Assembly: GCA_032433765.1 (NCBI GenBank)
Contig: JAVIAB010000073.1
Coordinates: 68,032,087-68,096,086 of the forward strand
Direction of reading: 5' to 3'
DNA: 64,000 nucleotides
Origin: Megaustenia siamemsis
Lineage: Eukaryota; Mollusca; Gastropoda; Stylommatophora; Ariophantidae
Positions 10,536 through 22,550 of this stretch are shown here, one piece after another. The notes under the pieces were generated by a model that saw nothing but the letters and a program-made list of their open reading frames with translations, did not search any database and was not told the origin of the DNA. A program made the translations under genes and the position numbers. Each line of letters begins with the position of its first letter. Within the stretch, counting starts at the first letter, position 1.

Positions 10536-11245
10536 GAATAGTAAGAACACACAGAAGTAAATGTCATATCAAAAAAACAATCAACACACAGAAGTAAATG
10601 TCATATAAAAAAAAAACAATCATCACCATCGTGCAGCATAAAAATAAATAGGACAAATCTGAAACAAGTGCAACGGTTGAAATACTTGGGCACAAAAATA
10701 ACATCAGACGGAAGATGCACCACAGAAATAAAAAGCAGAATAGCTCAGGCCAAAATAGCATTTCAGAAAATGAAAAATATCTTATACGACAAATCTATGT
10801 CAATAGAAGTGAGAAAGAGAGTTCATCGGTGCTATATAGAACCAATTCTGACCTATGAAAGCGAATCATGGACATACAAGCAAATGAAAAGACGATTGAG
10901 ACCACATAGATGGGATTTCTCAGCAGAATGTTGAAAGTTCCCTGGACAGCTAAAAAGACCTATGAGGAAATTCTCAGAGGCCAACACAAAAAGGGAGCTC
11001 CCAAAAACATCAGAAAGAAACAAACATTTTTTGGGCACATCATGAGAAGAGGAAAGTTGGAATACTTGGTTACAACAGGCAAAATAAAAGGAAAGAGAGA
11101 TTGCGGACGTCAAAGAGAGAAAATACTTGATAGTTTGATGGCATGGCAAACAGTCAACAACAGAATTGATACGATACACTATAGATAGAAGCTTGTGGTA
11201 GGACATGATCGCCTACGCCAACCGGTATGGCACATGATGATGATG
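10536..11245 (+). mobile_element. LINE A1 copy 2, 3' segment
   Basis: It continues the element of 9421-9735. First come two copies of a 35 bp piece (ACACAGAAGTAAATGTCATA, then A-rich) at about 10549 and 10584. RT follows: LKYLGTKITSDGRCTTEIKS, RIAQAKIAFQKMKN and EPILTYESESWT; then a frameshift at about 10905 into GFLSRMLKVPWTAKKTYEEI and FFGHIMRRGKLEYLV. It ends GGTATGGCACATGATGATGATGAT, so the stop codon lies inside the (TGA)n tail. Confidence 0.8.
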
Positions 11246-11380
11246 ATTATGGTGATGGGTGAAGGGAGGTAGTCAAAGTGCGAACAAAGAAGAAATTAAA
11301 TCTTTTTTTGTTGCTGCTGTAGTTGTCAGTGGTCATAACACGTTGACTTGGCGATACGGCTTGGCTTTTTCGAACCAATT

Positions 11381-11460
11381 CAGAGGAAGAGATATGTTTA
11401 CAGCACTCGGAAAAAATGACAAATAATTTTCCGAGTGCTGTAAACATACCTCTTCCTCTG
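11381..11460. repeat. 34 bp near-perfect hairpin (foldback)
   Basis: The arms 11381-11414 and 11427-11460 match at 33 of 34 positions (landmarks CAGAGGAAGAG and GTTTACAGCACTCGG), with a 12-nt loop. Weaker pairing extends outward by about 10 bp through CGAAYCA. A diverged copy of one arm occurs at about 28397-28445, so this is a dispersed foldback or MITE-like unit rather than a one-off. A small-RNA hairpin is possible but unsupported. Confidence 0.75.
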
Positions 11461-11609
11461 AGCTGATTCGCTGATTATCGTCTCGGAAATTTCCCTCAAT
11501 AACAATATTCATTTATTATTATTTGTCTCTTTGGCTGTGTGAACAAGGGTTCAAACGTTCCTTGACACTGTCCAGACTACCCAACTGATACAGGAATTGG
11601 TACTTACTT

Positions 11610-11820
11610 GGGAGCCGCGATAGATAGTGATTAGTGAACTGAACTATAGAGGACAAGAGGTAGACCTTTAATGGGCATCGGATTTTTTTTGGGAAAGTAA
11701 AGCGGCACGGGCGTAATACCGTCCACATTACCCCAAAAATCATGTGCCGAAGGTCTGTAAAATCTATGGCCACCAACACCATATTCCCTATACGCCACTT
11801 GGCGTGACAGGTTACTTTAC
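11610..11820 (+). mobile_element. tRNA-derived SINE S1, internally deleted copy
   Basis: It begins GGGAGCCGCGATAGATAGTG and keeps the S1 core (GGGAAAGTAAAGCGGCACGG, CATTACCCCAAAAATCATGT) and end (ACGCCACTTGGCGTGACAGG). About 40 bp with the B box and acceptor half are deleted. A T-run follows at 11821-11836. No TSD recognised. Confidence 0.75.
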
Positions 11821-11837
11821 TTTTTTTTTTTTTTTTA

Positions 11838-13640
11838 AACCTAACTCACTCAGTAGGAGACAAAGTAGTAACAACGAGGAAGGCCGCTGACCCCATCACC
11901 TGATAATGATGTTGCCCACAACGGTGAAATGTTACAACCGCCACCTAATTCCTCTATGACATGGATATATCGCGGAACTTCTTGTTCCTATCAGAACGCT
12001 TCTCGTGAATTTTACAACCAAGTTCAAATAAGCAGACACTTTTTTTTTATTTGATCTCATTCCTATGCCATTCTGCCAGCATGGAATACGGACATTTATA
12101 GCCAGAGGCCTAACGCTGTTGGTGGCCAGGAGCTTGACTGCTGGTGTGCATACATGTTTATAGCTGTGGTAATGTCACCGCTAGCTCGGTAACTAATATT
12201 GATTCCCCAGGAACTCAAATGAGAAGAAAGTCACGTCTTTTAACCTTCGTCAGTTTTAATAGGGAACCATATGATAACGTGCGGTTTGTATTTTTAATAG
12301 ATAGGACGTGAACAGTAGAGAGAGTGTGAAAAACACTTGTCTCTCTGGCTGGCGGGAATTATTGACTCTTTGTTAGATGATTTCTATCGTGGCGCAATAA
12401 TTAAATCACACGAGGTAGATGTGCACGGACCCGATTCTGATTTGTCTATCTTTCGGCTAATTCGATACATATTTATTGAATGTTCCCAGTTTACATTAGT
12501 TGTTTGTGCACGCTATTTATACTTGTTCCTCAAACGTGCAGTTTCAAACAGCTATACAGTGCTTCATAAAAATGAAAGTGCACAAATCCACTGGGCGTGT
12601 AAAATAGAATACCAGGGTTCGCTATATCTAAACAACCGGATTGCTACAATAGATCGCATTCGTGTACAGTAGAGGGTGAACTAATTTTATGCTTAGAAAC
12701 TCTTGAATACCGTGTAATAGTTTAAACAGTCGACAGCACTGGGTTTGTTAAAGCTCAAGATATCACATGGGTGATAGATGAAAATAAGGCTAGAAAAACA
12801 ACTCAATTATAAAATTCTGTCAACTTTTCTGACGTCCACTTTTTAGTAACAGTTTTTTTATGTACTTGTTGAAAAGTCTACTCCAACATTGCTCCAGTGA
12901 ATACAACAAATTGTAATTGGTTATAGAACGCCATAGAAACTACAAACACACCGAATTGCATTGCAAGTCACTATTTCTTTTTTCTTTCGAGCGCAATTTA
13001 TGGCCCTTTCATTCTATTTGATCCTTCGTGACAATCGTACAGCAGTCCGGTTGCTGAACTGTTTGACATTGGAAGCTCTCCTTACAATTATTTGAGATAT
13101 TTGAAGTATTGCCTAGACAGTAGAGCCTAGAAAACTATTTTGCTTTCGATGGTTATCGGATTTTATGCCACCTCCGTTGTATTAGTTACAAATCTCTCAC
13201 CCTTCTAGAGGACGGATTTCAATATTTTGTCTATTTTGTCACAACATACTACTGTTGACTGTACCATTTATTACGACACTCAAGAGTAATGAGTGCTAAC
13301 AAACTGTCACGCACCCATAGCTATTCTTTCTTTACAGAATAAATTATTGTACTGAAAAAAGTGTTAATTATGTTTTTGATAGTTCAATGTTTTAAATAGT
13401 AATCTAAGGGTTAGAAAGAGCGAAAATATCGTATTTTTGTAAATATGAATGTAGAATGCATGTACATGTACTTCTAAAATGTACCATAATATGTTGAAAG
13501 CGTTAAGAATTAGCTGTTTCTTTTGTGGGCTGGGCAATCGGTCTACGTGGTCAGCTGATCGAGACTTAACTTCACCCTTACAGGGAGGTTCCATGCCCTA
13601 GTTACAGTTGACTGTTTAACCAGATGATAGTGCTCGTGGT
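11838..13640. other. 1.8 kb unique DNA, no gene supported
   Basis: The 111-codon plus ORF at 12337-12672 has no recognisable domain or homologue in memory. I regard it as chance or an unknown small protein. Confidence 0.35.
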
Positions 13641-13649
13641 AATCTCCAC

Positions 13650-13930
13650 AATAAACACTACCATAAAAGATCTAGAAGCAATTCAAACAAGACGAATTAG
13701 ATTTTGGGGCATGTTAAAGACTCACAGCCTAATAAAAGTAATCTTGGAAGGAAAAATACAAGGTAAAAGAGACAGAGGCAGACCGAGACTAACATGGACA
13801 AGTAACATCAAAAGATCGACAATCTTTGACTGAGCCTATGACAATCTGCACCATCAAAGCAAGAGACAGAGCAGAATGGCGCTCCATGGTAGCTAACTTT
13901 CGATGCGGAGACGGCACTCAGTAAATGAAG
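13650..13930 (+). mobile_element. LINE C copy 1, C-terminal fragment
   Basis: The plus strand reads AIQTRRIRFWGMLK, EGKIQGKRDRGRPRLTWTSN and, after an in-frame TGA, AYDNLHHQSKRQSRMALHGS. It ends MRRRHS where other C copies run into (ATG)n; here the tail has decayed. Heavily 5'-truncated. Confidence 0.75.
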
Positions 13931-13934
13931 AAGA

Positions 13935-14274
13935 TCCAGTATTTCACGAAGTGAAATATTTAAACAATCAATGTAGCCATAAGAACTAGCTAGTTCGATG
14001 CCGACTCCACCTAACTGTATTAATTATACAAATGTTATTATTTTGGACGTTTTCCCAATCACTGCTCTGTCAACGAGCACTCTCAGCACACATATCTTCT
14101 ACCTGGGCTGTTTGTCTGCTTCTCTCTATCTTTTTAAATTTATGTTTTCAGTTTAACTGGTGATCCTAATGGCCTTTTTTATTTGATCAGGTCGATGTAC
14201 TCTGCTTAAATTGAACTTTATACTCCTTGGAGCTAACCTCGTTCGTTTGACTTAAATGTTATATGAAGGCGCGC

Positions 14275-14275
<1 letters not shown>
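13935..14275. other. Unique DNA, nothing recognised
   Basis: AT-rich spacer without a supported ORF or repeat. Confidence 0.4.

Positions 14276-14336
<61 letters not shown>
14276..14336 (+). repeat. (GA)n microsatellite, about 60 bp
   Basis: An uninterrupted GA run. Other GA runs lie at 22950-22967, 27616-27659 and 51864-51897. Confidence 0.95.
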
Positions 14337-14340
<4 letters not shown>

Positions 14341-14818
14341 ATTAGGTATTTTTTTAAAACGTACTAAGATATTGTGTCATTAGCAGTACATACTGAATAG
14401 ACGTGGATTTTCTTTCTTATATATCATGTTAGATTGGTCGATACTACACATACTCAGACACTCATTACCTTAAGATACAGTTCTAAGTAAAGGTAAGCAA
14501 TAATGAAGACAACGGTAACAAAACGAAGGCGAACCACGATGGTACAGTCATACATAGATACATGTAGTAGTTAAACGAACCTCAGATGATTATTCTGTGT
14601 ATCATTCTGTAAAAATGGTAACTATTGACGTTGTCTTCCATACGTTATGACATCTTTCTATTCCTGTATTGTCGTAATGAAATGATCTTTAGCCCTATGT
14701 TATTATTTGCTACAGAAGCTTGAGTCATTTAATGTAGGTCACCTGGTCTTATTATATTGTTGGGAAAATCTGTAGAAGGTTTGCACTTTTGTTAGTAGTT
14801 GGATTATTAATTACTAGA
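14337..14818. other. Unique DNA, nothing recognised
   Basis: AT-rich spacer with no supported ORF. Confidence 0.4.
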
Positions 14819-14831
14819 ATAGCTAGTGACA

Positions 14832-15088
14832 GGGAGCCGCGATAGCTCAGTGGTTAGTGAACTGGACTACAAAGGACAAGAGGTAGGGTTCGATTCCAAC
14901 CGACGGCTTCCGGGTTCACCCAGCCTTAAATGGGTACTGGATTTTTTTCTGGGAAAGTAGAGCGGCACGGGCGTAATACCGACCACATTACCCCAAAAAT
15001 CATGTGCCGAAGGTCTGTAAAATGTATGGTCACTAACACCATATTCCCTATACGCCACTTGGCGTGACGGGGGCTCTTGACTTACTTT
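14832..15088 (+). mobile_element. tRNA-derived SINE S1, full-length reference copy with 13 bp TSD
   Basis: 257 bp. The tRNA-like head starts GGGAGCCG and closes CGGCTTCC, which can pair as an acceptor stem. The A box region is TAGCTCAGTGGTTAG and the B box is GGGTTCGATTCC, the internal pol III promoter. A non-tRNA body follows (TCTGGGAAAGTAGAGCGGCA, CCACATTACCCCAAAAATCA, CGCCACTTGGCGTGACGG) with a short T-rich 3' end and no poly(A). ATAGCTAGTGACA flanks it at 14819-14831 and 15089-15101. This is a SINE, not a working tRNA gene. Its LINE partner is not evident. Confidence 0.92.
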
Positions 15089-15101
15089 ATAGCTAGTGAC
15101 A

Positions 15102-15400
15102 AATAAACAGGAAGGCACGGAAGACGTGTCCCGTCCCTGGAATCCGAACGGTTGAATGATGTTCGTTTTGTTAGAGAGATGCGGGGTAGAAAATCGATAA
15201 CGTTAGTAATTCTTTCCTTTAGTGTAAAACACACACAAATCCACATATACAGCACGAAGAAGTCACTTGTGCTCTACGTCCTAACATTACCCGGTGACAC
15301 AGTGACAGTCTATAGAAGTTTAAGGACAATTCTCTTGAGTTTTCTGTTCGATTTGTAATCGATAAGTGAATATTTAAAATCTATCTGGATTTAGCCCTCA
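15102..15400. other. Unique DNA, no gene seen
   Basis: The ORF at 15152-15358 has no recognisable features. Confidence 0.35.
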
Positions 15401-15560
15401 CCACCAGAGAAATATGACGATGAGACAGGGCAGATCAAGAAGAAGGTGATTTAACGATATCAAAGAGACATTGAACACAACAATAGCAGTTGGTGACTTG
15501 GCTAAAGAGAGTTTTTTCCCGATGGACTGTGGTGAATGCAACGCTCTGCAAAGAACATGG
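15400..15560 (+). mobile_element. LINE G-like C-terminal fragment
   Basis: The frame reads GRSRRRWFNDIKETLNTT, then VGDLAKESFF, matching the last residues of the G element at 58315-60228 (RSRRMWFEDIKETLTMT). Very short and decayed. Confidence 0.5.
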
Positions 15561-15562
15561 TA

Positions 15563-15693
15563 CCAGATGATAACTATAGCAAGTTATTAAAGATTCTCAC
15601 AGACGTGATAACAAAACTTACTAGATGATAACTAGAGAAACCTTGTTTCAAAGGAAGTTATTAAAGATTCTCACAGACGTGATAACAAAACTT
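15563..15693 (+). repeat. 74 bp tandem duplication
   Basis: A block including TTATTAAAGATTCTCACAGA and CGTGATAACAAAACTT occurs at 15581-15619 and 15655-15693. Upstream, AGATGATAACTA is also repeated. Confidence 0.8.
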
Positions 15694-15699
15694 CCAGCC

Positions 15700-17540
15700 A
15701 ATTAGTTTTACTGATAGCAATTATTTCATGTGACTGTAGACATAGCGGTGACTGTGACATCAAACTTTGGTATTCTTGCGCATTATCTGTACGACCATCC
15801 CGTTGGTTTAGTGCACACATCATTCAATAAACCGCCTTAATTGAAACCGTATTTACAGTTGATGGCCTATGAAAAACTGCAGGCAGTCATTTCTGTGCTT
15901 TCACTGAAGTTGTATGTACCCATTTATTTGCCGTGTTGGTGCTGAACACCTCGTGGGCATTCCTCAGTTCCAACGACGAATGGCTTGCTATAGCATTCGG
16001 AAACTCGTCTTTTCCTTCTAATCTTCATCTCTAGGATCCACACGAAGGACAGGTTTAAAAAAAAAAAAAAAAAAAAAAAAACACTTATATGGTTCTTACC
16101 ATTATCATCTGCCTGTCTCCACATCTAAGGTTAGCTACCACGTAGCACTTTTTTGACGCATTCGGCTAATGGTAACAGATCTCTGTTCCATTCCTCTCCT
16201 TGGCGTTCTCTTCACTTTTTGCTTGCCACTGAATCTCTTACCCCTTTTCACCCACTTTCTCCCCCGCCCCATCTTTCTTTCTCAGGTGGCTTCCATTATA
16301 TTTATGTTTCATTAAGTCTAAAATATCGTCTTGCTTGAATTGTGTTTAATAGTTCATTCTTCATTTTCAACTGCTTCAAAACTTCATTGTTTTCTCTCCC
16401 TCCACCCAGTTATTTCCATTATTTGATAATCACACCCATAGAGTTTCACTTTTCGTTTATCTTATTTTAAACACTCTACGTTTACTCTATGTGAGCTTCA
16501 GTTTTCATTTACTTTAAGCATCATATATTTGATATTGTGGTTACTGCAGCCATCTTTATTTTTCACTGTTGCGGAAAAAAAACAAGTTAAAAAGACCACC
16601 TGGCTAGTTACCGTGACGAGTTGCTGTTTTTGTCTATTAGAAAAACAGCACTGTACAGTATGACGATTTAAAAAGAAAATCCAAATGAAGCAGTTCACTG
16701 CGCAACATTTAGCTTGCATTACATTGCTGCCTGTTCTTTTGTTGCAATGGTTTCCGTGTCATTTCTGTTGCCCCAAAATGTTGCCTGTCTCAAACATAAC
16801 CGCCTAAGGTGCCTTTTAGACAGGCATGAATGCATGAGAGGGCGCGATGACCTAAATCTCTACCCAATAATACCTGCCTGAAGCTCTACAACAGTTTGGA
16901 AATTCTCCCACAAATGCTAAATGCATCGTGTTTGTGTCTCTATGGCGTGGGAACACTCATAGCACTTGACTTTATTGATTTAAAAATGGAGGGGGAAAAA
17001 TCAATAGTGAATTCTTGTATTCTTTCTCCTCGTAAATACTTGAGTTGTTATAACGTGCACTCGATTCAACCTTACTCGCCCCTTTATCTTTCCGTTCATT
17101 CGGTCTTTGTCTATTTTTCAAATAGAAAAATTTTGCTCTTTTCTCCTTCTTTTCTCCTTCCTTAAAAAAAAAAATATGTTTCCATGAAAACGTTCTGACA
17201 AAAAATAGTGTAACATTTAGGCACATATGTGCTGTGTCATTTAACTTCTTGTCTCTGTATGAGTTTCTTTTCTATTCTATTTTAAAAATTCATTGGTCGT
17301 TGTTACATAAGCTGTCCACTCAAGGCAGCGAAGTTTGGTTTGGATTGACTTTACACACGAGTAATGACAATACAAAGTGGATGACGTTTATTTGTTGTCA
17401 GTGCTATATTACCTGTAACTCCGATTCCGCAGAGAAAAACTATTCAGTTATGATAAATATTTATAATTGACACATTGTATTTAGGACAGCAGTTTTAAGT
17501 CAGTTATTGTGGTAATGTTGAAGTTTGTTGGAGAGAAGAA
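15700..17540. other. 1.8 kb AT-rich unique DNA with a poly(A) run
   Basis: A(28) at about 16053-16080. ORFs on both strands are low-complexity or featureless. No gene supported. Confidence 0.4.
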
Positions 17541-17544
17541 AGAA

Positions 17545-17790
17545 CTCCGTCACGCCTCGAGTATAGCGTATAGGGAATATGATATTTGTAGACACATTAT
17601 TTTTTTGTTAAATCTTTGACACATTTTTAAAAGTAATGTTGTCAGCTCTAGGTCATGACTCCCTCTATCTCTGGTTCCCATTTAAGGCTGTAGAAATTAC
17701 AAACCGTTCGGTCGTCAGGGGAAAGTTCCAAACCTCCTGTCCATAGTAGACCAGTTCACAAAGCAGCTCTCTACGTCGACATCCCTTGAT
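17545..17790 (-). mobile_element. Old SINE S1-related copy, minus strand
   Basis: Read on minus, GTGAACTGGTCTACTATGGA, then CAGCCTTAAATGGGAACCAG, and at the 3' end CTATACGC...GCGTGACGG follow the S1 order. Both tRNA boxes are degraded. Interpreted as an old S1 subfamily member. Confidence 0.6.
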
Positions 17791-17794
17791 GATC

Positions 17795-18098
17795 TCGCAC
17801 ATAAACCATTTGTTATTTATTAAACATTTTTATTTTTAGAAACTGGAATATACTTACTGTAGATGCATTTTCAAAATAAGTTACAGTAACGATTATTCTT
17901 ATTGGCATATTTAGGGCTACCAGATAACAAGGTGGACTTTTCATCTGAAAAAAAGTAGGACATTGGATATGGCAAAAATAAAAGAATATCTCTTCTCACC
18001 CCCCCCCCCCAAAAAAAAAAAGAGCAGGACGGGATAATGTAACGCTTATTTCCAATACTTGTATACAAATTCTGTCAATCAATGATTAAATTAACTTT
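17795..18098. other. Unique DNA with a C(10)/A(11) run
   Basis: The run is at 18000-18020. No gene. Confidence 0.4.
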
Positions 18099-18099
18099 T

Positions 18100-19137
18100 T
18101 AATTATGCCGATGACACACAATAATCAATATGCTGGAGAAATTAAACTTGATGGAAAGTATCTGCGAATCATAAAAATATTGTACTGACAACAAACAGCA
18201 GCCATACAGGACAGTTCCAATATATAAAACAAGGAGTCAGACAAGGCTGGGTTCTGTCGCCGGATTAGTTTAACTTTACAACGAAAATATTATGAGATCA
18301 ATAGTATATATGAAAGAAATTGAAGTCAACGGTCACAACATAAACAATTTGCAATATGCGGATGACACAGTCTTAATAGCAGAGACAGAGAATGAACTAC
18401 AATAAATGATAAACATAATAGTAAAAGAAAGCAACAACAACAAAAAGTCTCTGTCTGAATAGTAAGAAAACAGAAGTAATGTTCATTTCGAAGAAATAAT
18501 CATCACTGTCATGCAACATAAAACTAAACTGGACAAATCTGAAACATGTGCAACGTTTCAAATCCTTGGACACAATAATAACATCTCAGATGGAAATGCA
18601 CTACAGAATTAAAAAGTAGAATTGCTCAGGCCAAAATAGCATTTCAGAAAATGAAAAACGTCTTATGCAACAAATCTATGTCAATAGAAGTGAGAAAGAG
18701 AGTTCATCGGTGCTATATAGAACCAATTCTGACCTATGAACGCGAATCATGGACCGTAAACAAACAAATGAAAAGACGATTAGAGGCCACAGAGATGAGA
18801 TTTCCCAGAAGAATGTTGAAAGTTTCCTGGACAGCTAAAAAGACCAACGAAGAAATTCTCAAAGAGGCCAACACAAAAAGGGAGCTCCTAAAAAACATCA
18901 AAATAAAACAGTCAACATTTTTCGGGCACATCATGAGAAGAGGAAAGTTGGAATACTTGGTTACAACTGGCAAAATAAAAGGAAAGAGATATTACGGACG
19001 ACAAAGAGAGAAAATAGTAGATAGCTTGGTGTCATGACATGGAAAACAGCTAACGATAGAATTGATATGATGCGTGGTAGATAGAAGATTGTGGAAGGAC
19101 ATAATCGCCTACGCCAATCGGTATGGCACACGATGAT
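18100..19137 (+). mobile_element. LINE A1 copy 3, longest A1 remnant
   Basis: Starts near 18110 with decayed RT (EIKLDGKYLRIIK, QQTAAIQ, then VNGHNINNLQYADDTVLIAE with an intact YADD box). It passes through several stops into a 128-codon open frame (18651-19037): SIEVRKRVHRCYIEPILTYE, FFGHIMRRGKLEYLVTTGK. The end is GGTATGGCACACGATGAT. Multiple early stops; no endonuclease. Confidence 0.82.
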
Positions 19138-19139
19138 AC

Positions 19140-20583
19140 AGATATATTATTTCCTGACTGTTGATACTCCTGTTGATGGCCCGATTTGTTAGAGCAAGAA
19201 TGCTGCTTGTCATCCAGTAAATAGATTGTGGAAATATACACAAGACAAACACAATTTTACAAATATAATTCCTCTAATAGACAGCTCTCTTTGATCCCTT
19301 GATAATTGAGCAGAGAAAATTAGCGCTTATGACTTGGTACGGCTGATGTGAAAAAGCTCATAGTTCAACTCAGAATTGAGATGTTCCATCAGGAAACTAA
19401 CAGCGCTTATATAGAGGAGATTTAAAATCTTATTTAGGTAGATTAACCACATACTGTTTGAGGGCCTAGAATTGATCAAAAGTTAACGACTCTTCAATTT
19501 TAATTTGTTTGCTTTGTAGGTAGTGCCAACATGAATCAAGTTGATTAAATTTAATGTTGTTAGGATTTTTCCATTTTCATGCATTAAAATTATTGTAGTA
19601 GTTCCAGTGGCGAAGTCCCTACAATGATGCAGGTGTTGCAATCTTTGAAGTGTGTTCACTTTGCTTTAACCCACAATCTCTAAGGAATTATAATGCTTCT
19701 CTTACACTCATACGCTTTCTCAAGTGTACTCTTCTCTGAAGTTAAAAAAGAATCAATTATTTTAATTACTTCTACGGCAGACGTTTTCCTTTCCAGTGTT
19801 CGATATCCTGACATGAAATATAAACATATTAGAGTGGAAAAACCATTGGTACAACTCTGCCAGTTTATCTTCAATAAGATACATGTAGTTGCGAGAACAC
19901 TTATTTGGGTTCTGAAAGAAAGTGGGCTTTAAATGTTAGATACATTTTTTGGAGCATTCCATTATCAGAAAAGAGTCAACAATCTTGTTTTCGCGACATA
20001 AAAGTTATTCATGTCTGATTTCAACAAAGTCATACACCTTTTTCAACTCTGCTCCAGTGTTACATATTATGCATCAATCTGTCTCTGCAGATTTCTTCAC
20101 TCCTGTGTCCAAAGTACACAGAACAATCACTTAGAAAACACTTAGTTTTATTGTCGTTGCATCAGCACAAGGGACCGGAACTAGGTTGATTGATAATCGA
20201 AAGATGTTTCCTAATGGAAACCATATCTAGATCGAACCCGTACTTCAGCGGACAGTGAACCAATATGGTCATATACGATCATTTGTCATGCTCGTGGATT
20301 CGTCTGCACGAACTTACAACATTGCAGACAAATTGTAACATCAAACAGCAATGCTCGTGACGATTGCGCACAAAAATGGCATATTTAAGTTCGAGAGCAT
20401 TCAGAACTGTCTACAATTAGGTGGACCTAGACGATCGCATTGCAGGAGTGCCAGCATTACATGTAAACCCAGACAAAAATAGACTGTCCAATCTTTTCGT
20501 TTTTCTTTAAAAAAAATGTAGCAAAATACTGTTTAATTCTAAATAATATTATTAGGATATGTCAGTCAATGTTTCTTTAACAT
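19140..20583. other. 1.4 kb AT-rich unique DNA, no gene supported
   Basis: Opposing ORFs at 19680-19932 lack recognisable motifs. Confidence 0.4.
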
Positions 20584-20589
20584 TTATCG

Positions 20590-21141
20590 TACATCATAAT
20601 CATCATCATCATCGAGTGCCTTCTCCGCAACGAAGGTTGGCTACCATGCAGCGCCATTCTGCTCTGTCTCTTGCTTTGATGGTGCAGGTTATCATAGGCT
20701 GATTTGTCCCATCTTTTGATGTTACTCGTCCATGTTAGTCTTGGTTTGCCTCTGCCTCTTTTACCGTGTATTTTCCCCTCCAGGATTACTTTTAGTAGGC
20801 TGTTGTGTCTTTTAACATGGCCCAAAAATCGCATTTGTCTTGTTTGAATTGTGCTTAGTGGTCCTCTTTTCATTTTTAGTTGTTTTAAGACTTCATCGTT
20901 TGTTTTCTTTTCCTTCCATCCAATTCTACCTATTCTTCTATATATCCACATTTCAAAGGCTTCAATTCTCTGTTCTGTTTTCTTGTCTAATGTTCATGTT
21001 TCAGCACCATATAGGAATATTGAGAAGATGTCACATTTTGCTATTCTTAGTTTTAGCCGTGGTGTTATTTGTTTTGATGTTATTATGTTCTTCATGACAT
21101 TAAAATTACTTTTTGCCATTCCTATTCTTTTATTTAAATAA
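20590..21141 (-). mobile_element. LINE C copy 2, 5'-truncated
   Basis: The minus strand encodes YGAET...LDKKTEQRIEAFEMW, IYRRIGRIGWKEKKTNDEV, MRFLGHVKRHNSLLKVILEG and RGRGKPRLTWTSNIKRWDKS, through SLRRRHS into an (ATG)n tail read as Met codons (20590-20616). The final 120 codons are open. No clean TSD found. Confidence 0.85.
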
Positions 21142-21373
21142 GACTTAAAACAACTAAAATATCATTATCATTATAGAAAGTCTATAAAATAGGGTCTCTA
21201 TGTTTTTGTTTCCGAGCGCCAGATAATCTTGCACCGGCCCTAACTGCATTAAAAAGGCAAAACAGTTTTCAATTTTCTGCAGCGCTTGACATAGCACCGG
21301 ATAAACATCTAAAAGGACATGTAATGCAAAATCCAGACGTCTTGTAACTTCAAACACACCCTCTTTCTTTTTC

Positions 21374-21640
21374 CGCGTTCATCCGATGACTACTCAAGGA
21401 ATTGGTAGATCCATCCATCATCTTTCCTTCAAATTCTTTAAGTGGGCGTTCATGACTTCATCACGGCATTTTTGAGTACCGCTTTGTCTGTCCTCTTCGA
21501 GCCTTACTCGCTTGGCCATACTAGCACGTTAGCCTGTTACTAGAGTCACCACGAGAAGGTGCAGTAGGGTGTGGATGGTTCTGGTTCACGGATCCTGGCG
21601 CAAACAATCAACTATGAGTCGTTGGCACTGTTCCTGTTCC
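21374..21640 (-). repeat. Dispersed repeat S3
   Basis: Read on plus: CATCCGATGACTACTCAAGG, TTAAGTGGGCGTTCATG, GGTTCTGGTTCACGGATCCT, ATCAACTATGAGTCGTTGGC. This is the minus orientation of the 4508 copy, with an internal deletion around the GGCCGAAAGG segment. Confidence 0.65.
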
Positions 21641-21815
21641 GTTGCCTTATCTCCAAACATATGACTATAGACGAAATGTCTCCTCTCTACTTATTTGTTT
21701 TAAATTATGTTCTTGATATGCTTTAATGTAACTGTATCTTTATTTTAGCTCCGAGAATGCTGACCATATTTCAGTAATAAAACACACGTTTTGTTGTAAT
21801 TATTGTATAGTAATT

Positions 21816-22536
21816 CATGTACAGAAGACTTACAAGAACACTTAAATAGACTTAACAGCTTAGGCACTCAATGCAACATGAAAATCAACATCAACAAAAC
21901 AGAAGTCAAGAATATCGCAGAAGAGAAACGATGGATGACAGACAACTAAAACAAGGGGGAGAATTTAAATACCCCGGGAAGTCTAGTGACAAGCGACAAT
22001 TCACAAGCAGCAGAAAGAGACTCAAGATGCAACAAAAGTTGTTAAATCATCGGACAAATATTACTACCATTGTCCAACAGGGAAATAACTCTAGAGGCAA
22101 AACGGGCACTCTACAATACAATCTTCATTCCAACGTTATGCTATCAATGTCAGACCTGGATGCACGAACAATAAGTAAAATAACCACTGCTGAGATGAAA
22201 TGTGAATAACAGGAAACAGTTTGAGAGATAAAATCAGAAATGAAAATCCGAGAAAAAAGCTAGGAATAATTGCCGCCATAGAATATCTAAAGATACAACA
22301 GGTTAAATGGTTCTGCCATGTGATAAGGCATAACGATCAAAGTACAACACACGAGCCTTCAATAGATGTTTAGAGAGAGAACAGCAGACCCAAGGGACGA
22401 CCACGAAAAAGATGGAATGATATTACAATCTATAGGAAACATAACAGCAGCAGAGGCGAACAGATGAGCAAAAGACCTCAAATTATATGTCTCCTCGACG
22501 CTGAAAGGCAAAGAGGAAGGAAAGAAAAAGAAGAAG
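21816..22536 (+). mobile_element. LINE E copy 1, decayed
   Basis: Plus-strand RT C-terminal region: EDLQEHLNRLNSL, NMKININKTEVKN, SNREITLEAKRALYNTIFIP and TLCYQCQTWM, ending in LYVSSTLKGKEEG before an (AAG)n tail. Several frameshifts. Imperfect TSD ATTGTRTAGTAAWT at 21802-21815 and 22537-22550 (12 of 14 matching). Confidence 0.75.
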
Positions 22537-22550
22537 ATTGTGTAGTAAAT

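Noticed and set aside
11381..11460. Rho-independent terminator or riboswitch
   Set aside because: Eukaryotic context and no adjacent gene. The hairpin is a repeat.
12337..12672. 111-codon plus ORF as a gene
   Set aside because: No recognised domain, signal, splice context or repeat relation. Random ORFs of this length are expected in 64 kb.
14832..14911. tRNA gene
   Set aside because: Boxes and acceptor stem are tRNA-like, but the anticodon arm is poor and the unit recurs with a fixed body and TSDs, so it is a SINE head.
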